Positions 12,392-22,827 of a stretch of DNA of 64,000 nt are shown here, one piece after another (within the stretch, counting starts at the first letter, position 1; each line of letters starts with the position of its first letter). Under the pieces are notes generated by a model that was not told where the DNA came from, ran no database searches, and was given only the letters and a program-made list of their open reading frames with translations. Source of the DNA: Semisulcospira habei (taxonomy: Eukaryota > Mollusca > Gastropoda > Semisulcospiridae); NCBI GenBank assembly GCA_036245525.1, contig BTPG01000002.1, forward strand, positions 119,624,582-119,688,581, read 5' to 3'. The position numbers were made by a program, and so were the translations under genes.

Positions 12392-15300
12392 TTGTAGGTC
12401 TGGATGTGTACAGCTGACAATGTCACATGATTTTCTTTCAGATATATTTCGCCAATGACCCCACAGAACTCAGTCTGCCAAGACTCAATACCAGTCAGGT
12501 TAGTACAGTGGAGTCCAGTTAACACGAACTCGCTTAACACGAATTTCCGGTTAACACGAACCGCTTTTGCATTCCCGGCTGACGGCCTTCTTATTATGTA
12601 TTAAAATTTCACTGATAACACGAAATGCTTAACACGAAGCTGTTTTCAGTTCCCGACCAGAGCAATTTCACTATTATTCACCTGTTTAACACGAACACAC
12701 ATTCCAGTCTCAAACACCGAAAACCGATTCATGAAAGGGGCACTGCACGTGTCGCTCTCATGCTGTAGTACACACGACACATGAACGAACTCTAGCCTGT
12801 GATTGGCTGAATAGCCTTCAGTCGTTGTAATCCGTCTTCTCATTGGCTAGTGTTTCTGAACTGAATTCATACATCATTCGTGTACCAACACTCCCTCAAT
12901 TCAGTTAACTACCGATCACGGCTACCCCCAAGGTAAAACAGAAGTCGACTACGCTTGAAGTGAAAAAACAAGATTAATGAGATCCACGATTGTCTCTCTA
13001 CACAGGCTGTCAATAACGCAAGACCGACTTCGATCATGGCCCGTTTTTTAAATGACTTTGACTGTGTTGCTTTTACCGATGCCAGATGCCCGTGTTGCTT
13101 TTACTTTACTATGGATTTTACCTGATGAATTTTACATTAACTACGTGAGCTGTACACATATCCTTGTGTTTTCCTAGCGAGCTGAACGTAATGTAAGCTT
13201 AGTACAATAATGTGCACTTTTAACCTCGTACTCATTCATGCACGCATCTCTTACACACTTTTTCCTTGCCGGGAGGGCCGTGATCAATTTTGAGGCCATA
13301 TATTGGTTAACACGAAATACGGTTAACACGAAGTGATTTTCCATGTCCCCAGAAATTCGTGTTAAGCGGACTCCACTGTACTACCTTTCACTAATGTCTT
13401 TTATGTGTGTAAATGTTACATAATGTACCATGAGTCAATTTTCATACCAGGAATCCATTTTCAAATGATACTGACAGTTGTGCAATACAGACTTTTTTGA
13501 AGTGTAGTTGGATGAGAAGTATAATTTCTGCAGTAACAGTGATTGTGAATTATAACACAGTAATGTTTTTGCCTGTCTTTTAAAATTTGTAATGTGTAGA
13601 GTGTTCTCCATAGAGTATCCGAAATGGTACACAAGATGCAATTAGCTTACACATTTGGTTGTCACTGTATACTACAACTGTATACTATACAGTTGCATCT
13701 ATTTCAACTAAACAAGAAAAAATAGAAGTGTACATGACAGTTTGTACCGTTCACTTGATGTAACCTGATCTCACCTTTTGTTCTTGGCTTTGGTAATGTT
13801 GACTATTATGTGCATACAGTCTGTACCTGTGTGCACTTGCTTTCTCTGTATCAAAGTGTGTGTGTGCGTGTCTGTGTGTGTGTGCAATTTTTGTAGCACA
13901 CACACACACACACCCATCCCATGTGTTGCACTTAAAATAGTTCCTAGTGTACCTTGTAGTATGTCATTATGATATTATCACCCCGAGTTATGTTTATGCA
14001 TTACTTTATCATTTACAGTTGCAGGTGCAGGTGATTTTGAGACGTATGCAGCACCTTGCCTCATTAATAACACCGTTTTGCACTGTACTCTTCCAAGCTG
14101 TTTCCCTTTCGCCAATTCTTAGGGTGATTTTACAAATCAGGACATAATCCTCCATGACCAGTTACTCACCATTATGCTTCATTTTTTTCAGACTCCAAAG
14201 AGCGCTGAGGCTGACAAGAACTCAAAGAGCGGAATTTGATACGTTTGGGACTGGATGCCACAGACAGTACTTATTAGAACTGCGATAGTGTCTCTCCAGT
14301 GGCTGTTGTAGTCTCTCTGCTTAAAAACCACTTATTTAGTATTGCTACATGCTGCAGAATGATGAAACAGTGTGTCTCCAGAGATTACTCTACAGGTTTT
14401 GCTTATATCACATAAAGAGTGATCAAACATACAAAACATTTTTGGGACTGATAAGGATTTGACTGATGGTGTAAAAATATAGTCCCAAAAGTGTATGGCT
14501 TTATCTTGAAATACTACTGCTTTGTACCTGTCTGTATTGTAGGGGAGGGTTAGACACACGCACAATTAAAGTTAGGGTAAAACTATACTTGTTCACAGAA
14601 TTGCATTGTGTCGTTACTGGAATGCTGTAATAGTCATGCACGGTTTGGAAATCTCTTTTCCGCCCGTTGCAGAGGATGGGATGTGATTTACAGTGGCTGT
14701 CGGGATCAGTGTTTTGATTTCTTTTTTTAATCAATAAATCAGAGAAACATTGATTGTTTGTTTAAAAAATTGCAAGAAACTGGAGCATGTTGTGTCAGTG
14801 GTGTGTGTGTGTATGTATGTGTGCACTCAAACATGTGTTCTCATGCATGTTTGTGTACTCAACTCATGCATGCGGTTTGTGTGCAAGGTTGTTTGCATAT
14901 TTGTGTGTGCTTAGTACGCATGCTAGCTCGCGTGCGTGTGTGTGTGCGTACTACAGATAAAGGTATGTGCATATTGTCATTTATAGAGTGAAATCTGTGA
15001 AGTGTGTGTGTGTGGACTCATACATGTATGTGTTCACATGCATATTTGTGTACTCATGCAAGTGGTGTGTGTGCAAGGTTGTTTGCATCAAATGTGTGTG
15101 TGCTCGTGTATTTGTGTGTGGTTATGCATGTTCGCGTGCGTGTGTGTGTGTGCGTGTGTGTTCAGCACTACAGATAAAGGTACGTGCATATCGTCATTTA
15201 CAGAGTGAAATCTGTAAAGTGCTGCCCACGATTCACATGCACGTAAGTTGTGCTTTTGCACCCCAGTGCCATCATGGTTACATTGTGCATGCAACACACA

Positions 15301-18158
15301 CATCATTTAGGCTATGCCCGATAACCTACCCCGTTCCCAGACACACACACACACACACTGGTCGGAAGACTGACACACCGTGACCAGACATGCTTAATAC
15401 TACTCTGACAGTGTCTTTTGGGTTTACTCCGGTTCATTTAGGTAAAAAGACGGACCGCCAACCGAGATAAAAATGGCCGCGCACGAGTTTGAGCGACACA
15501 TTGTTTGCTTTGCAAAACGAAGCAGTTCGCGGGTTTGTGCATACTCGGTAAACGCTTTTTTCAACCATTTTTTAGCCCAGATAGAAACTTAGGGGCTTTA
15601 ATCTAAATCTCCCTATTTTCAGGAGACAGATTGACCATAATACTTAAAAGTTAATACTGTAATTATCAATAGATCAAACTGGTGTTAGAGTATTAAAATT
15701 AAAACAAAGGTCATGGTAGTCAGTAGTTTACAGACTATTAATAATATAGTATTATAATTTATAGTCCACAAAAGTGGAATGGGTTAAATGGGCAAAAACT
15801 CCCTTTCCTGTATAACTGAACTGTAAACTGAAACTTGAAAATATGCACTTACTCATGTACCATCCAGCCATTCTCCTTGTACAAGTGTTTGTGGTCGGGT
15901 GGTGGTATAGCACCAAATGACTCTACATTGGGGCCAAGTGTTCCCTGCATGTTGGCCTGGTCAGGCTCCAACCCAGTGTCTGCACTGCTGTTGTATGCAG
16001 ACATCTGTTGGGCAGGGCAGGGGCAGCGCACATTGTCCACCTCACATTTGGCTTGCACGGCGCCAGACCCCCCACATGCCCCCTCACGACCATCCTGCAC
16101 CATGGGGAACTTGACAAACACTTTCTGCTGGCGGTTGCTCTCGTCGTTGATAAAGTTGGATGGTGCCACATCGTCCAAACCATTTGCCATGGACTCCATC
16201 GCCCGGGCAGCTGGAGTGATAGGGTGCAAGCGACTAAGATTGTTGACAGGTGGGGATGGAGCACATGCTCCTCCTGCCTCCTCTATGGGTGGGTCATGTG
16301 AACATGGGTCGTGGCGAGCGGCACTCTGACCAGCCAAAAAAGATGGGGGTATACCACTGGCTGTGTGTTCTGGCTGCCACTCGTTCTCCCTCAGGTTGCA
16401 AGCACTATCAAAATGGAAGCACAAATCACCGACTGCCCCAAAATGATGTCCGTCTGGACCTGGGTCTGGCGCGTGGGGAGCAGATGTGGCCTCTGCAACC
16501 CCTGCACCTTCAAACGCTGGCATCAGCTCATCCTGGCCATCCAGTGGCAGAGTCTCACTGATCTCCTCCTCATTCTCACTTTCACTGCTGTTGCCAAACA
16601 TGCCGTCTGAACTGGACAGCTCATGAGGGGTGAGGAAGTTGTCAAAGCCTCCATCATGACTAGAGTAGGATGTCCTGAAGGAGGCACCACGTTCAGGAAT
16701 TGCACGAGCATCTGGGGAGTCTGGCCTGTGGTTGAGTTCTTTATCAGAACCACCTGACAGATTGTTCTCCTGTCTAGCAGCCAGATGGGTGCCTGGGTAG
16801 TGAACCAAGTTTTGTTCTGCCAGGTCCCCATTGCTGGAAGACAGAGAGGCAGAGTCAGCCGAGCTCGATAACAGCTGTCCAGGCATAGCAGGAAGGTCAG
16901 CATCAATGAAATCACCATTGTCTTCTCCCATGTCCTGCCTGTCTCTGTCCAGATGTGCACCTGGGCTTGTCAAACCTCCAAGTCCAACCTCCTCCGGACA
17001 CACCTGGACTAGACTGTCATCATCAGAGTCAAAGCAGTACCGAAAATGTGGTGCTAGTTCCGGACAAGGCCGTCTCCTCTGATGTCTCATTCCTTGATTC
17101 TGCTTAGCGTCTTTTGAGGTCAAATGACCATTGTGATAATCAGCACCAATATTTTTGTGGGCCACAGATGTTGGAAGAATGGGATCTTCAGGAAAGTAAT
17201 AGGAATTCTCATCCACAAAAACATTTCTGTCAAAATCACACACTGCCCCTTCATCCACCATATCAAGCAAATCAGGGTCTTCTTCCCGTCTCTGTATGGG
17301 CGGCTCTGGATAGTGAACATTGTTCTGTCTGGGTGAGTGATTATTATGCCTCTGGTGACGTCTTCTTGATCCATTAACTCGGCTATAACTGTCTTGGCAG
17401 CTACCATTGCCCATTACATCAACATGCTCTGAGTCATGTTCAAAACCAGAATATTCAGCACATGTCCATGTACTCTTCCGGGCAAATTTACCACCATTTT
17501 CTTCCTCATCTGATGGCGACAAACCATTCACACAATCTCTACTGTGTCTCTCATTCAAGTGGTTACGTCTCTTACTCCTTTTTGGCTTGGCACCATTGTT
17601 TTGCCCATCACTGGAAAACTGGCCTCCTCTTGTTTCTGGCACTAGCTGGTCGCTACTGTCATCTCCCAGACCAACATCCTCATCACTTGAGTAATGGCCA
17701 TTTCCATTGGAATGCAGCACACCACCTGTCCCCAGACTCACACTCTTGCTATTTCTCAACGAACTCCCACTGTTGCACACAAAGCTGTTGGATTGCAAGG
17801 GCAGTGCAGCAGCAGCCTGAAAATGCCTGGACACAAAGCCATTCAGACAATGCTGTGCACCACTGTGACTGACACAATCATCTACGCAGGAATCATGGGA
17901 CTGTGTTGGGTGCTCAACACCATTGACGTCATTGTGGTTGACACAATCTGTTCCCTCATCCGACTCTGTGGAGTGTGCATGCCCGAGGCCATTGACAATA
18001 ACAGGGACAACACGTGCGGCCTGATGCCCCTCCCTGCTGCCTTTGTCAGTGTTCGAGTTCACAGCCAGCATCCTGCAGTGTGCTGCTGAGTCTCCTGCAC
18101 CCGGAACTTGCTGATCATCACTATCGTAACCTGGGTTGGCATGGGACTGGCTGGCCAT
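6339..18158 (-). CDS. unrecognised host gene with possible papain-fold Cys motif, four exons, 3' end outside window
   Basis: Exons in transcript order: 18158 (ATG; exon opens at 18164 after a CCCCCAG acceptor) to 15853, 10301-10166, 9514-9365 and 6450-6339. Phases at the joins (2, 0, 0) agree and leave no stop. The first 768 codons are Ser/Asp/Asn/Gly-rich low complexity, probably disordered. Exons 2 to 4 look conserved: a Cys-rich start (CDYPECRDTEC), 'MIWNEYEAYLLQVKQIGL', then 'SACGQTAVLNLL' continuing as 'KAFELP'. Q-x5-C-G resembles the oxyanion Gln and catalytic Cys spacing of papain/C39-like folds, but the His/Asp part is not in view, so function is unproven. The gene continues past 6339; D1 and P1 lie in its next intron. 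Confidence 0.7.
6451..7050. other. intron sequence without recognisable gene
   Basis: Intron between exons 3 and 4 of the - strand gene. AT-rich, with a T11-run near 6679 and a short GT-rich tract at 6770-6790. Nothing else supported. Confidence 0.6.
7051..7947. mobile_element. pogo-like non-autonomous element P2
   Basis: Ends are TACAGTGGAGTCC at 7051 and GGACTCCACTGTA ending 7947. The ~23-base inverted repeats continue as '...TTAACACGAA' and are bordered by TA. Inside, the word TTAACACGAA recurs near both ends. A near-identical copy (P3) is at 12504-13380; P2 has one extra TTAACACGAA-containing unit near 7180. No transposase reading frame. Lies in the intron between exons 3 and 4 of the - strand gene. 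Confidence 0.88.
7948..9364. other. intron sequence, one small inverted-repeat element inside
   Basis: Remainder of the intron downstream of exon 3 of the - strand gene. It holds the 153-bp element at 8436-8588. Scattered 'CTCATGAGAATC'-like words recur (e.g. near 7965, 8218, 9080) but no repeat unit could be delimited. Confidence 0.5.
8436..8588. mobile_element. 153-bp inverted-repeat element (MITE) with 6-bp target duplication
   Basis: Terminal inverted repeat CAGGCATCAGAACTGT at the left and its complement at 8573-8588. The six bases CAGGTT occur directly outside both ends (8430-8435 and 8589-8594). The interior is AT-rich with inverted 'AAATCGGAAAAT' words. No coding capacity; it must depend on a transposase elsewhere. 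CAG..CTG ends and a 6-bp duplication are shared with the 1.17-kb element at 26901-28069. Confidence 0.8.
9365..9514 (-). CDS. exon 3 of the unrecognised - strand gene, Q-x5-CG motif
   Basis: Acceptor TTTTTCTCAG|AAG and a weak donor CTCCTG|GTCTGT; 150 bases, exactly 50 codons. This donor was preferred to reading on because it joins 'AVLNLL' to 'KAFELP' of exon 4 in frame, giving a continuous helix-like segment. Holds the motif Q-I-G-L-S-A-C-G at residues ~35-42 of the exon. Confidence 0.72.
9515..10165. other. intron between exons 2 and 3 of the - strand gene
   Basis: No further exon, repeat or RNA gene recognised. AT-rich near 10120-10165 upstream of the exon 2 donor. Confidence 0.5.
10166..10301 (-). 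CDS. exon 2 of the unrecognised - strand gene
   Basis: Acceptor GTCCTGCAG|G and donor AAGAAG|GTTGGT on the reverse strand; 136 bases. Joining the 'GA' left over from exon 1 to its first G gives a Glu codon and then SGVAEPIYEEICDYPECRD. Four Cys and a run of conserved-looking residues (YNALHPGALAKK) distinguish it from the low-complexity exon 1. Confidence 0.75.
10521..10585. repeat. perfect 23-bp stem hairpin
   Basis: Bases 10521-10543 and 10563-10585 are exact reverse complements, separated by a 19-base loop (10544-10562). Stem and loop sizes are those of a small-RNA precursor, but the perfect pairing also fits a young foldback element. It lies in the large first intron of the - strand gene, 0.2 kb from exon 2. 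No target duplication seen. Confidence 0.8.
10586..11998. other. non-coding region; possible promoter-like stretch
   Basis: Part of the large intron of the - strand gene and upstream of the + strand exons at 12 kb. A word ACAAGATGGCGGTC at about 11001-11014 resembles a YY1-type promoter element. On the reverse strand a short ATG-led stretch encoding MANKRSSFGARK precedes a GTAGCT donor-like word near 11240, but its phase does not fit exon 2. No gene is asserted. Confidence 0.35.
11999..12047 (+). CDS. putative exon of small + strand gene (start uncertain)
   Basis: Ends at ACCACAG|GTATTC. The frame that joins exon 12442-12498 reads 'DYIRNWQKTCSEPQ' and is open back to an in-frame TGA near 11970. 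No ATG is visible in this frame, so either an acceptor lies between the TGA and 11999 or the coding frame is another one. Listed because the join continues cleanly for two exons. Confidence 0.35.
12332..12389. repeat. (GT)n microsatellite
   Basis: About 28 GT units with one TTT interruption near 12342, ending 52 bases before the acceptor at 12441. Confidence 0.97.
12442..12498 (+). CDS. exon of small unidentified + strand gene
   Basis: Bounded by TTTCTTTCAG|ATA and ACCAGTCAG|GTTAGT; 57 bases, phase 0 at both sides. It reads IYFANDPTELSLPRLNTSQ, and its last codon joins in frame to the terminal exon at 14192. The gene product is not recognised. A second frame is also open through the join, so the reading frame is a judgement. 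Pogo-like element P3 starts 6 bases into the following intron. Confidence 0.5.
12504..13380. mobile_element. pogo-like non-autonomous element P3
   Basis: Same family and orientation as P2: TACAGTGGAGTCC at 12504 and GGACTCCACTGTA ending 13380, with TA at both borders and a nearly identical interior differing by a few substitutions and one short deletion. Removing it restores GTTAG-TA-CTACC, so it sits 6 bases inside the intron that follows exon 12442-12498. Confidence 0.9.
13381..14191. other. intron of the small + strand gene
   Basis: Contains GT-rich tracts at 13857-13885 and a CA tract at 13898-13914 that could pair as a hairpin. A TTTACAG word at 14012-14018 could be an acceptor but no supported exon follows. 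Confidence 0.5.
14192..14239 (+). CDS. last coding exon of small unidentified + strand gene
   Basis: Acceptor TTTTTTTCAG|ACT. It reads TPKSAEADKNSKSGI then TGA (14237-14239), a hydrophilic C-terminus in frame with exon 12442-12498. A 3' untranslated stretch of ~0.5 kb follows to an AATAAA at 14733. The whole gene, as far as it is seen, lies inside the first large intron of the - strand gene, on the opposite strand. Confidence 0.5.
   Translation, partial: TPKSAEADKNSKSGI
14733..14738 (+). terminator. poly(A) signal of the small + strand gene
   Basis: AATAAA about 0.5 kb downstream of the stop at 14239, preceded by a T/A-rich stretch and followed by GT-rich sequence, as expected for a cleavage site. 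Confidence 0.5.
14800..15220. repeat. two-copy tandem duplication (~210 bp units), GT-rich
   Basis: Units at about 14800-15003 and 15004-15220 share the order: GTGTGTG tract, 'ACTCATGCA', 'TGTGTGCAAGGTTGTTTGCAT', 'GCGTGCGTGTGTGTG', 'CTACAGATAAAGGTA', and both end in 'GAGTGAAATCTGT(G/A)AAGT'. No coding sense in any frame beyond Cys/Val runs from GT repeats. Confidence 0.85.
15221..15852. other. intron sequence
   Basis: Start of the large intron after exon 1 of the - strand gene. A (CA)n tract is at 15341-15358. Nothing else recognised. Confidence 0.5.
15853..18158 (-). CDS. exon 1 (coding) of the unrecognised - strand gene
   Basis: A single 2,306-base open stretch from ATG at 18158 to a strong donor (CATGA|GTAAGT, exon end 15853, phase 2). 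Upstream of the ATG the reverse strand reads CCCCCAG|GAAAAGATG, so this is probably an internal exon with the 5' untranslated exon further upstream, possibly beyond D2. The protein is acidic and polar with repeated 'SSDE/DSDD' and 'NGNG' patches, no membrane segment and no recognised domain. Confidence 0.8.
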
Positions 18159-18684
18159 CTTTTCCTGGGGGAATAAGATAAGATATAAGTTTACTTACAT
18201 TTGTTTTATGTAATTGGAATTTTGTCAGATGTCAGTTGACAAGCACCCACAAGCGTAGCTTACTCTTATGAAACATAATGAAGTACAAAAAAGTGCATAT
18301 ACCTTAAATAATCTAATGTATTAACTAAAACTACATTATGTAGTAATAACAGCACAGATGGACACCTATTCATGGCCCTAACCGAAGACTGAAACAGAAA
18401 AAGGTTTTGGTCCAAGAGTCTGAAACATGAATTTTTCTCTAAAATGTATTTTTTTGAAAAATACTAACTGACACATTACTACTAGGAATATTTCGCTTAG
18501 CTTAGCAATTTTAGCCAAAAAAACTTGTTGTGTACCTCAAAACAGGGGAGGCAATCCCAAGGGGTGTCGTTACCAGGATACCCTGAGTGGCCTCCCCTGG
18601 TTTCCTATCCGGTGGCGCGCTCACTGTTTCCGGCCAGTCTCTGAGTCTTAGCTCGACTGCGGCAAGCGGGAAAGGTGGGAGGGA

Positions 18685-18785
18685 CCTCCGAGTAATGCCG
18701 TCGATAAGTATTTTTCGAAAAATACATTTTAGAGAAAAATTCATTTATTTTCTCAAAATCATTACCGACGGCATTACTACTAGGA
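18685..18785. repeat. internal complementary region of D2
   Basis: Reads as the right terminus (GTATTTTTCGAAAAATAC .. TTCATTT) fused to the left terminus (ATTTTCTCAAAATCATTACC), both as seen at 18427-18480 and 25090-25149. This joined-ends copy is the hallmark of DIRS-1-type elements, where it is thought to template completion of a circular intermediate. Confidence 0.75.
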
Positions 18786-19042
18786 AGAATGGCGAAAAGA
18801 AGGAGGGTGCTGCATTTCTTGGAACACCTGTCCTACACCCAAGCGCCTCAGCATGAAAATATTGAGGCTCCCCCCTTACGCGAACACTCCCGACAATTTT
18901 AGCTAGGCATCACTTATAGTGCCAAAGGAGTCGGGAGGGAGTGCTGCGCCACCGATATGTCCCCCAGTATGGTCAGGTTGTCGCGTTGGCCGGATAGGTC
19001 TCATAGGTAGAAGCAGGCGAAGGTAGACTCGACCCACCAACC

Positions 19043-20319
19043 CTATGGCTGCCACAATGTCGCTGACTGCACGGTCAAGGAGATGCTCGCTGCCACTGCT
19101 CTGACTTCATGTGCTCTGATACGCATGGCCTTGGCCTGCACAGAGGCGAGCTCTTTGTATGCCTCCCGTATCACCCAGCAGAGACAGGAAGAGATTGTCT
19201 GCACAGATGTCTCGTCTGCCCGGAGCCAAGGGTAGGAATAGTGCCCTTGTCTTAGTGGCTTTGTTCTGCGCAGGTACACTTTAAGCACCCTGACGGGGTC
19301 CTGTAAGCGGGACTCCCCGATCTGTTCCATCGCCCTGAGCGGACGGATGGTCAAAACTTGAGGCGCCGAGACTGGGAGGCGATTATTGGCCAGAAACGTA
19401 GGGTCAGTGAGGAGCTGCACCGAGCCGTCAGCCCGGCATTGGAGACATGAAAGTCACACCGAGAAGGCATGTATCTCGCGGACTCGCGAGGCTGAGGCGA
19501 GGGCGAGTAGGAAGCAGGTCTTCCTGGTTAGATCCCCAAGTCGCACCATTGACAAAGGTTCGAACCGGTCTCAGTTGAGCCAGGTGAAGACGCAGGACAG
19601 GTCCCAACATGGAATTAGCGAGCGGGATGCCGGTCGTTGCAGATCAAAGTGTGCCATAAGATCCGCAAGGTCTCTGCAGGCACCAGGGTCCGGGCAGCCC
19701 AAGCGTTGATAAGTGTCTGCCACTATTGTTAGGTATCCTTGTACGGTAATGGGGCCAAGTTCTGGTTGGTGAAAAGCCACAGGAAAAGCTCGGCCAGCTG
19801 GAGGCGAGTCAAATCCGTGGGGGAGAGATGCTCCTCTGCGCACCAGGCCTGGAGTACTCGCCACTTTCCCTCATAGACTTTATGGGTAGAGGCCCTCCGC
19901 GCTGTTGCGATAGCTTCCACTGCTGCACCCGAGAAACCTCTAGCTGCGAGGGCTTGCCTGACAGTCTCCAGGCGGGTAGCAGCAGTTGTTCCGGGCATGG
20001 ATGGAACAGCAGCTGTTGGGGTTGCTTGAGCATTGTTGGAGGCGCGGAAAGCTTCATTGGAGTATCCGTGGCGAGGCTCAGGAGCTTGGTGGTCAAGCTC
20101 TTGGACCAGCTGAAGGCGGCCAAGAGGATCATGATCGCGTTGCTGCCTCTGAGCTTTTGGAGCACCTTCGGTACCAGTACTGTCGGGGGGAACGCATACG
20201 CCAAAAGTCCGTCCCACGGAACAGAGAGTGCGTCTACGGCCCAAGCTAGCGGGTTCAGAATGGGGGGAGACGAAAAGTGGAAGCTTGTTGTTCCACCTCA
20301 TGGCAATGAGGTCAATCAC
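19043..20319 (-). pseudogene. tyrosine recombinase of D2 (frameshifted)
   Basis: Reverse strand, three pieces in shifting frames: 'GFSGAAVEAIA..VYEGKWRVL' (20020-19850), 'GYLTIVADTYQRLG' (19740-19700), and 'LLTDPTFLANNR..HEVRAVAASIS' (19420-19060). The H-x-x-R catalytic box is legible as HEVRA. The first catalytic Arg block (ATASRVSELHA in D4) reads 'LASPRDTCLLGVTF' and is broken by a shift, and the catalytic Tyr box is lost. Dead. Confidence 0.8.
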
Positions 20320-21694
20320 TGGTGTCTCCCAACGTGCAGATCATCTGGAAGATGTCTTGTCGCAGAGACCACTCTATGTGAAGTAGCTGGCTGTGGCGGG
20401 AGAGAGAATCCGCGAGGAAGTTGAAATGTCCCGGGATGTTCCGTGCCCGTAGCTTAATGCCCCGATCTCTGCACCACAGGAAGACCTGGTACACCAGGAT
20501 GCAGAGGGAGGGCGCGCGCGTCCCGCCTTGATTCTGAATGTATGCCACCACTGTCGAGTTGTCGGAGAGTACGAGGATTTCCTGACCCACGAGGCGCTGC
20601 TCCCACTCGACGAGCACGAGCCACACTGCTTTCATCTCCAGCTAGTTGATGTGTTTGTCCGCTTGATCCCTCGTCCAACCACCCGAGGTCGTGACAAACA
20701 CCGGAAGCAGATGTGCCCCCCAACCGGAGAGGCTCGCGACCATGCAGATGGAGAGCAGAGTCAGAGGGGAGGCTAGGGAAACTCCTGACGCTAGCCATGA
20801 CCTGTCCGTCCACCGCTGGAGATGAGACTTGACGAGCGTTGAGACCGGTACCAGTATAGTCATCTCGCCTGAAGCGGGGCACCAGTGCAAGAGCAGATGG
20901 AGCTGTATCGGTCAGGTGTAGAGCCTGCCGAGGGGTAACAGGTCCGCCGCTGTGCTTAGAAGTCCCAACAGCTGGAGCCAGACCCTTGCCGGAAGCGCCT
21001 GAGCGCGTAGGACTTGTAGCGCCATCTCCTCTATCTTCAGGATCCGCTTCTTGGGGAGTCGGATTTGGTTGAGATCGGTCAAGAACTCAATGCCGAGGTG
21101 GATAAACCTGCGCGACGGGGTGAGATCAGACTTGCCTCCGTTGACCAGGAACCCGAGACTCTGTAGCACTAGCAGTGTCAAGAGGCCATCTCTGTCCTTC
21201 TCCAACGCTTGCACCGCCTGGTTCTGCAGGAGTAGATCGTCCAGGTAGTTGGAGGCTGGGCTGGAGGCCGACCGTCGGAACCTGGACATGACTCCATCTA
21301 TGATCCTGGTGAAGGCCCATGGGCTGAGGTTGAGTCCGAACGGGAGAGCCCGAAACTGATACACCACCCTGCGGAAGGTGAAGCGCAGATACCACAGCGA
21401 CGATGGTGCATGGGTATGTAAAGATACGCGTCCGCTAGGTCGAGGCTCACGGCAAAATCCTGGGGTTGTACTGCTGACCGCAGGGCCCTGGCCGTCTCCA
21501 TCCGAAAGTGTGGGGCCACAATGTACTTGTTTAATGCCGAGAGGTCTATTACCGGTCGCCACTTGCCTCCAGGCTTGGGAACGAAGAACAGCCGACTGAA
21601 GAAGGCTGGGGTATCGTGCCCGTCGACCACCTCTGTGGCCTCCTTCCAAAGTAGCATCAACACTCGTCGTGAAGTGCTGCGGCCTTGTCCTCAT
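20312..21694 (-). pseudogene. reverse transcriptase/RNase H of D2 (frameshifted)
   Basis: RT blocks on the reverse strand: 'PGGKWRPVIDLSALN' and 'FAVSLDLADAYLYIP' (about 21600-21420), then a shift, 'FRALPFGLNLSPWAFT' and 'SNYLDDLLL' (about 21365-21230). RNase H remnants: 'LSGWGAHLLPVF' near 20730 and 'VLSDNSTVVAYIQ' near 20570, then 'GHFNFLADSLSR'. At least three frameshifts and a stop before the second RNase H block (near 20640). Confidence 0.82.
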
Positions 21695-22827
21695 CCCCCG
21701 GAACCCGAGTCCACAGGGGGAAGTGTCGCAAAGGAGGGAAAGACTGGAAGGAGATCCTCAGCCCCTCCGTGATGGTCGATAGAATCCAAGGGTCATCCTG
21801 AAACAGCTGGTGCCATGGGCTGCTCTAGACGGCCAGTCTCCAGCCGACTGGAGACCCTACAGGAGTTGGCGGGAGGGCGTGAGGCGGGTCAGGAAGCCCC
21901 GCCGCGCCCTCGCTTCCGAGCATAGCTGGCCCAGGTAGGAGAGGGCGTGGGAAAAGCATGCGAACGCGCAGGAAAGGAACGGGTGCCACCACGGCCCCTA
22001 GGGGGCCTGGAGGCGGTGGGTCTGGTGAAACGCAGGACGCGACCCAGGGCTTTGCGGGCCAAATGAAAGCGAGCGGAGCCTGATCCTGCTGGGGTTGGCC
22101 AGAGCTCCTTATTCGATTCCTTTTGCCATGCTGGTCCGAATAACAGCTCCCCGCCGACGGGCGCCTGGCGCAGTTGCGTCTTCACCAAAGCTAGGAGTGC
22201 GTGGCAATGTCCGAGCAGCTCGTCCCGCTGCAGAAGGTCGCAGATGACCGCCGCCGCAATTTAGTTAGCCAAGGAATGGTAAGCCACCCTATTCGCTGCC
22301 ACGAGTACCTTGTGAACATCTCCCAGCTGTGCCAAAGAGGAGAGATCCCACGTGTCTTCCAGGAAGTTGACTACGGACTGCGTCGCCCTCTTCAGGAACC
22401 CCGAGCACGCCAATGAGTTGAGGGCGAGGAACACCGTCTTGTCTGAGGCTCTGGATACCTATAGTTTTAGCACTATATCACCACCCTCCCCACCCCAAGC
22501 TGACCGTCGTAATGTATTTCACTATTTGTGGTACGTGAGTCATTATTTGTAGTCTAAAGCGTGCGCATGCGTGCGCGAGTTGTGAGTGCGCGCTTAAGAG
22601 TTATAATTATTATAAGATAAGCGCATTATAAATACCGTAATTATTATTATTATTATACCTGCGTCCATTGGCCGCGGGGTGTCCCTGTCTGTACCAAAGC
22701 CTCCTTGTCCACAGCCGGAAGAGGACAGGAAAACGTCTGGGAGTGCCCTGCATACCAGTCCTGGCGAAAGCTGATGTCCATCCCCGTCAGCCACCTGGAG
22801 TCCGAAAGGAAGCCTTGACTCCCGAAG

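Noticed and set aside
17407..17872. Forward-strand frames opposite the large - strand exon
   Set aside because: Composition mirrors the Ser/Asp/Asn-rich exon on the other strand, and splice phases support the - strand reading.
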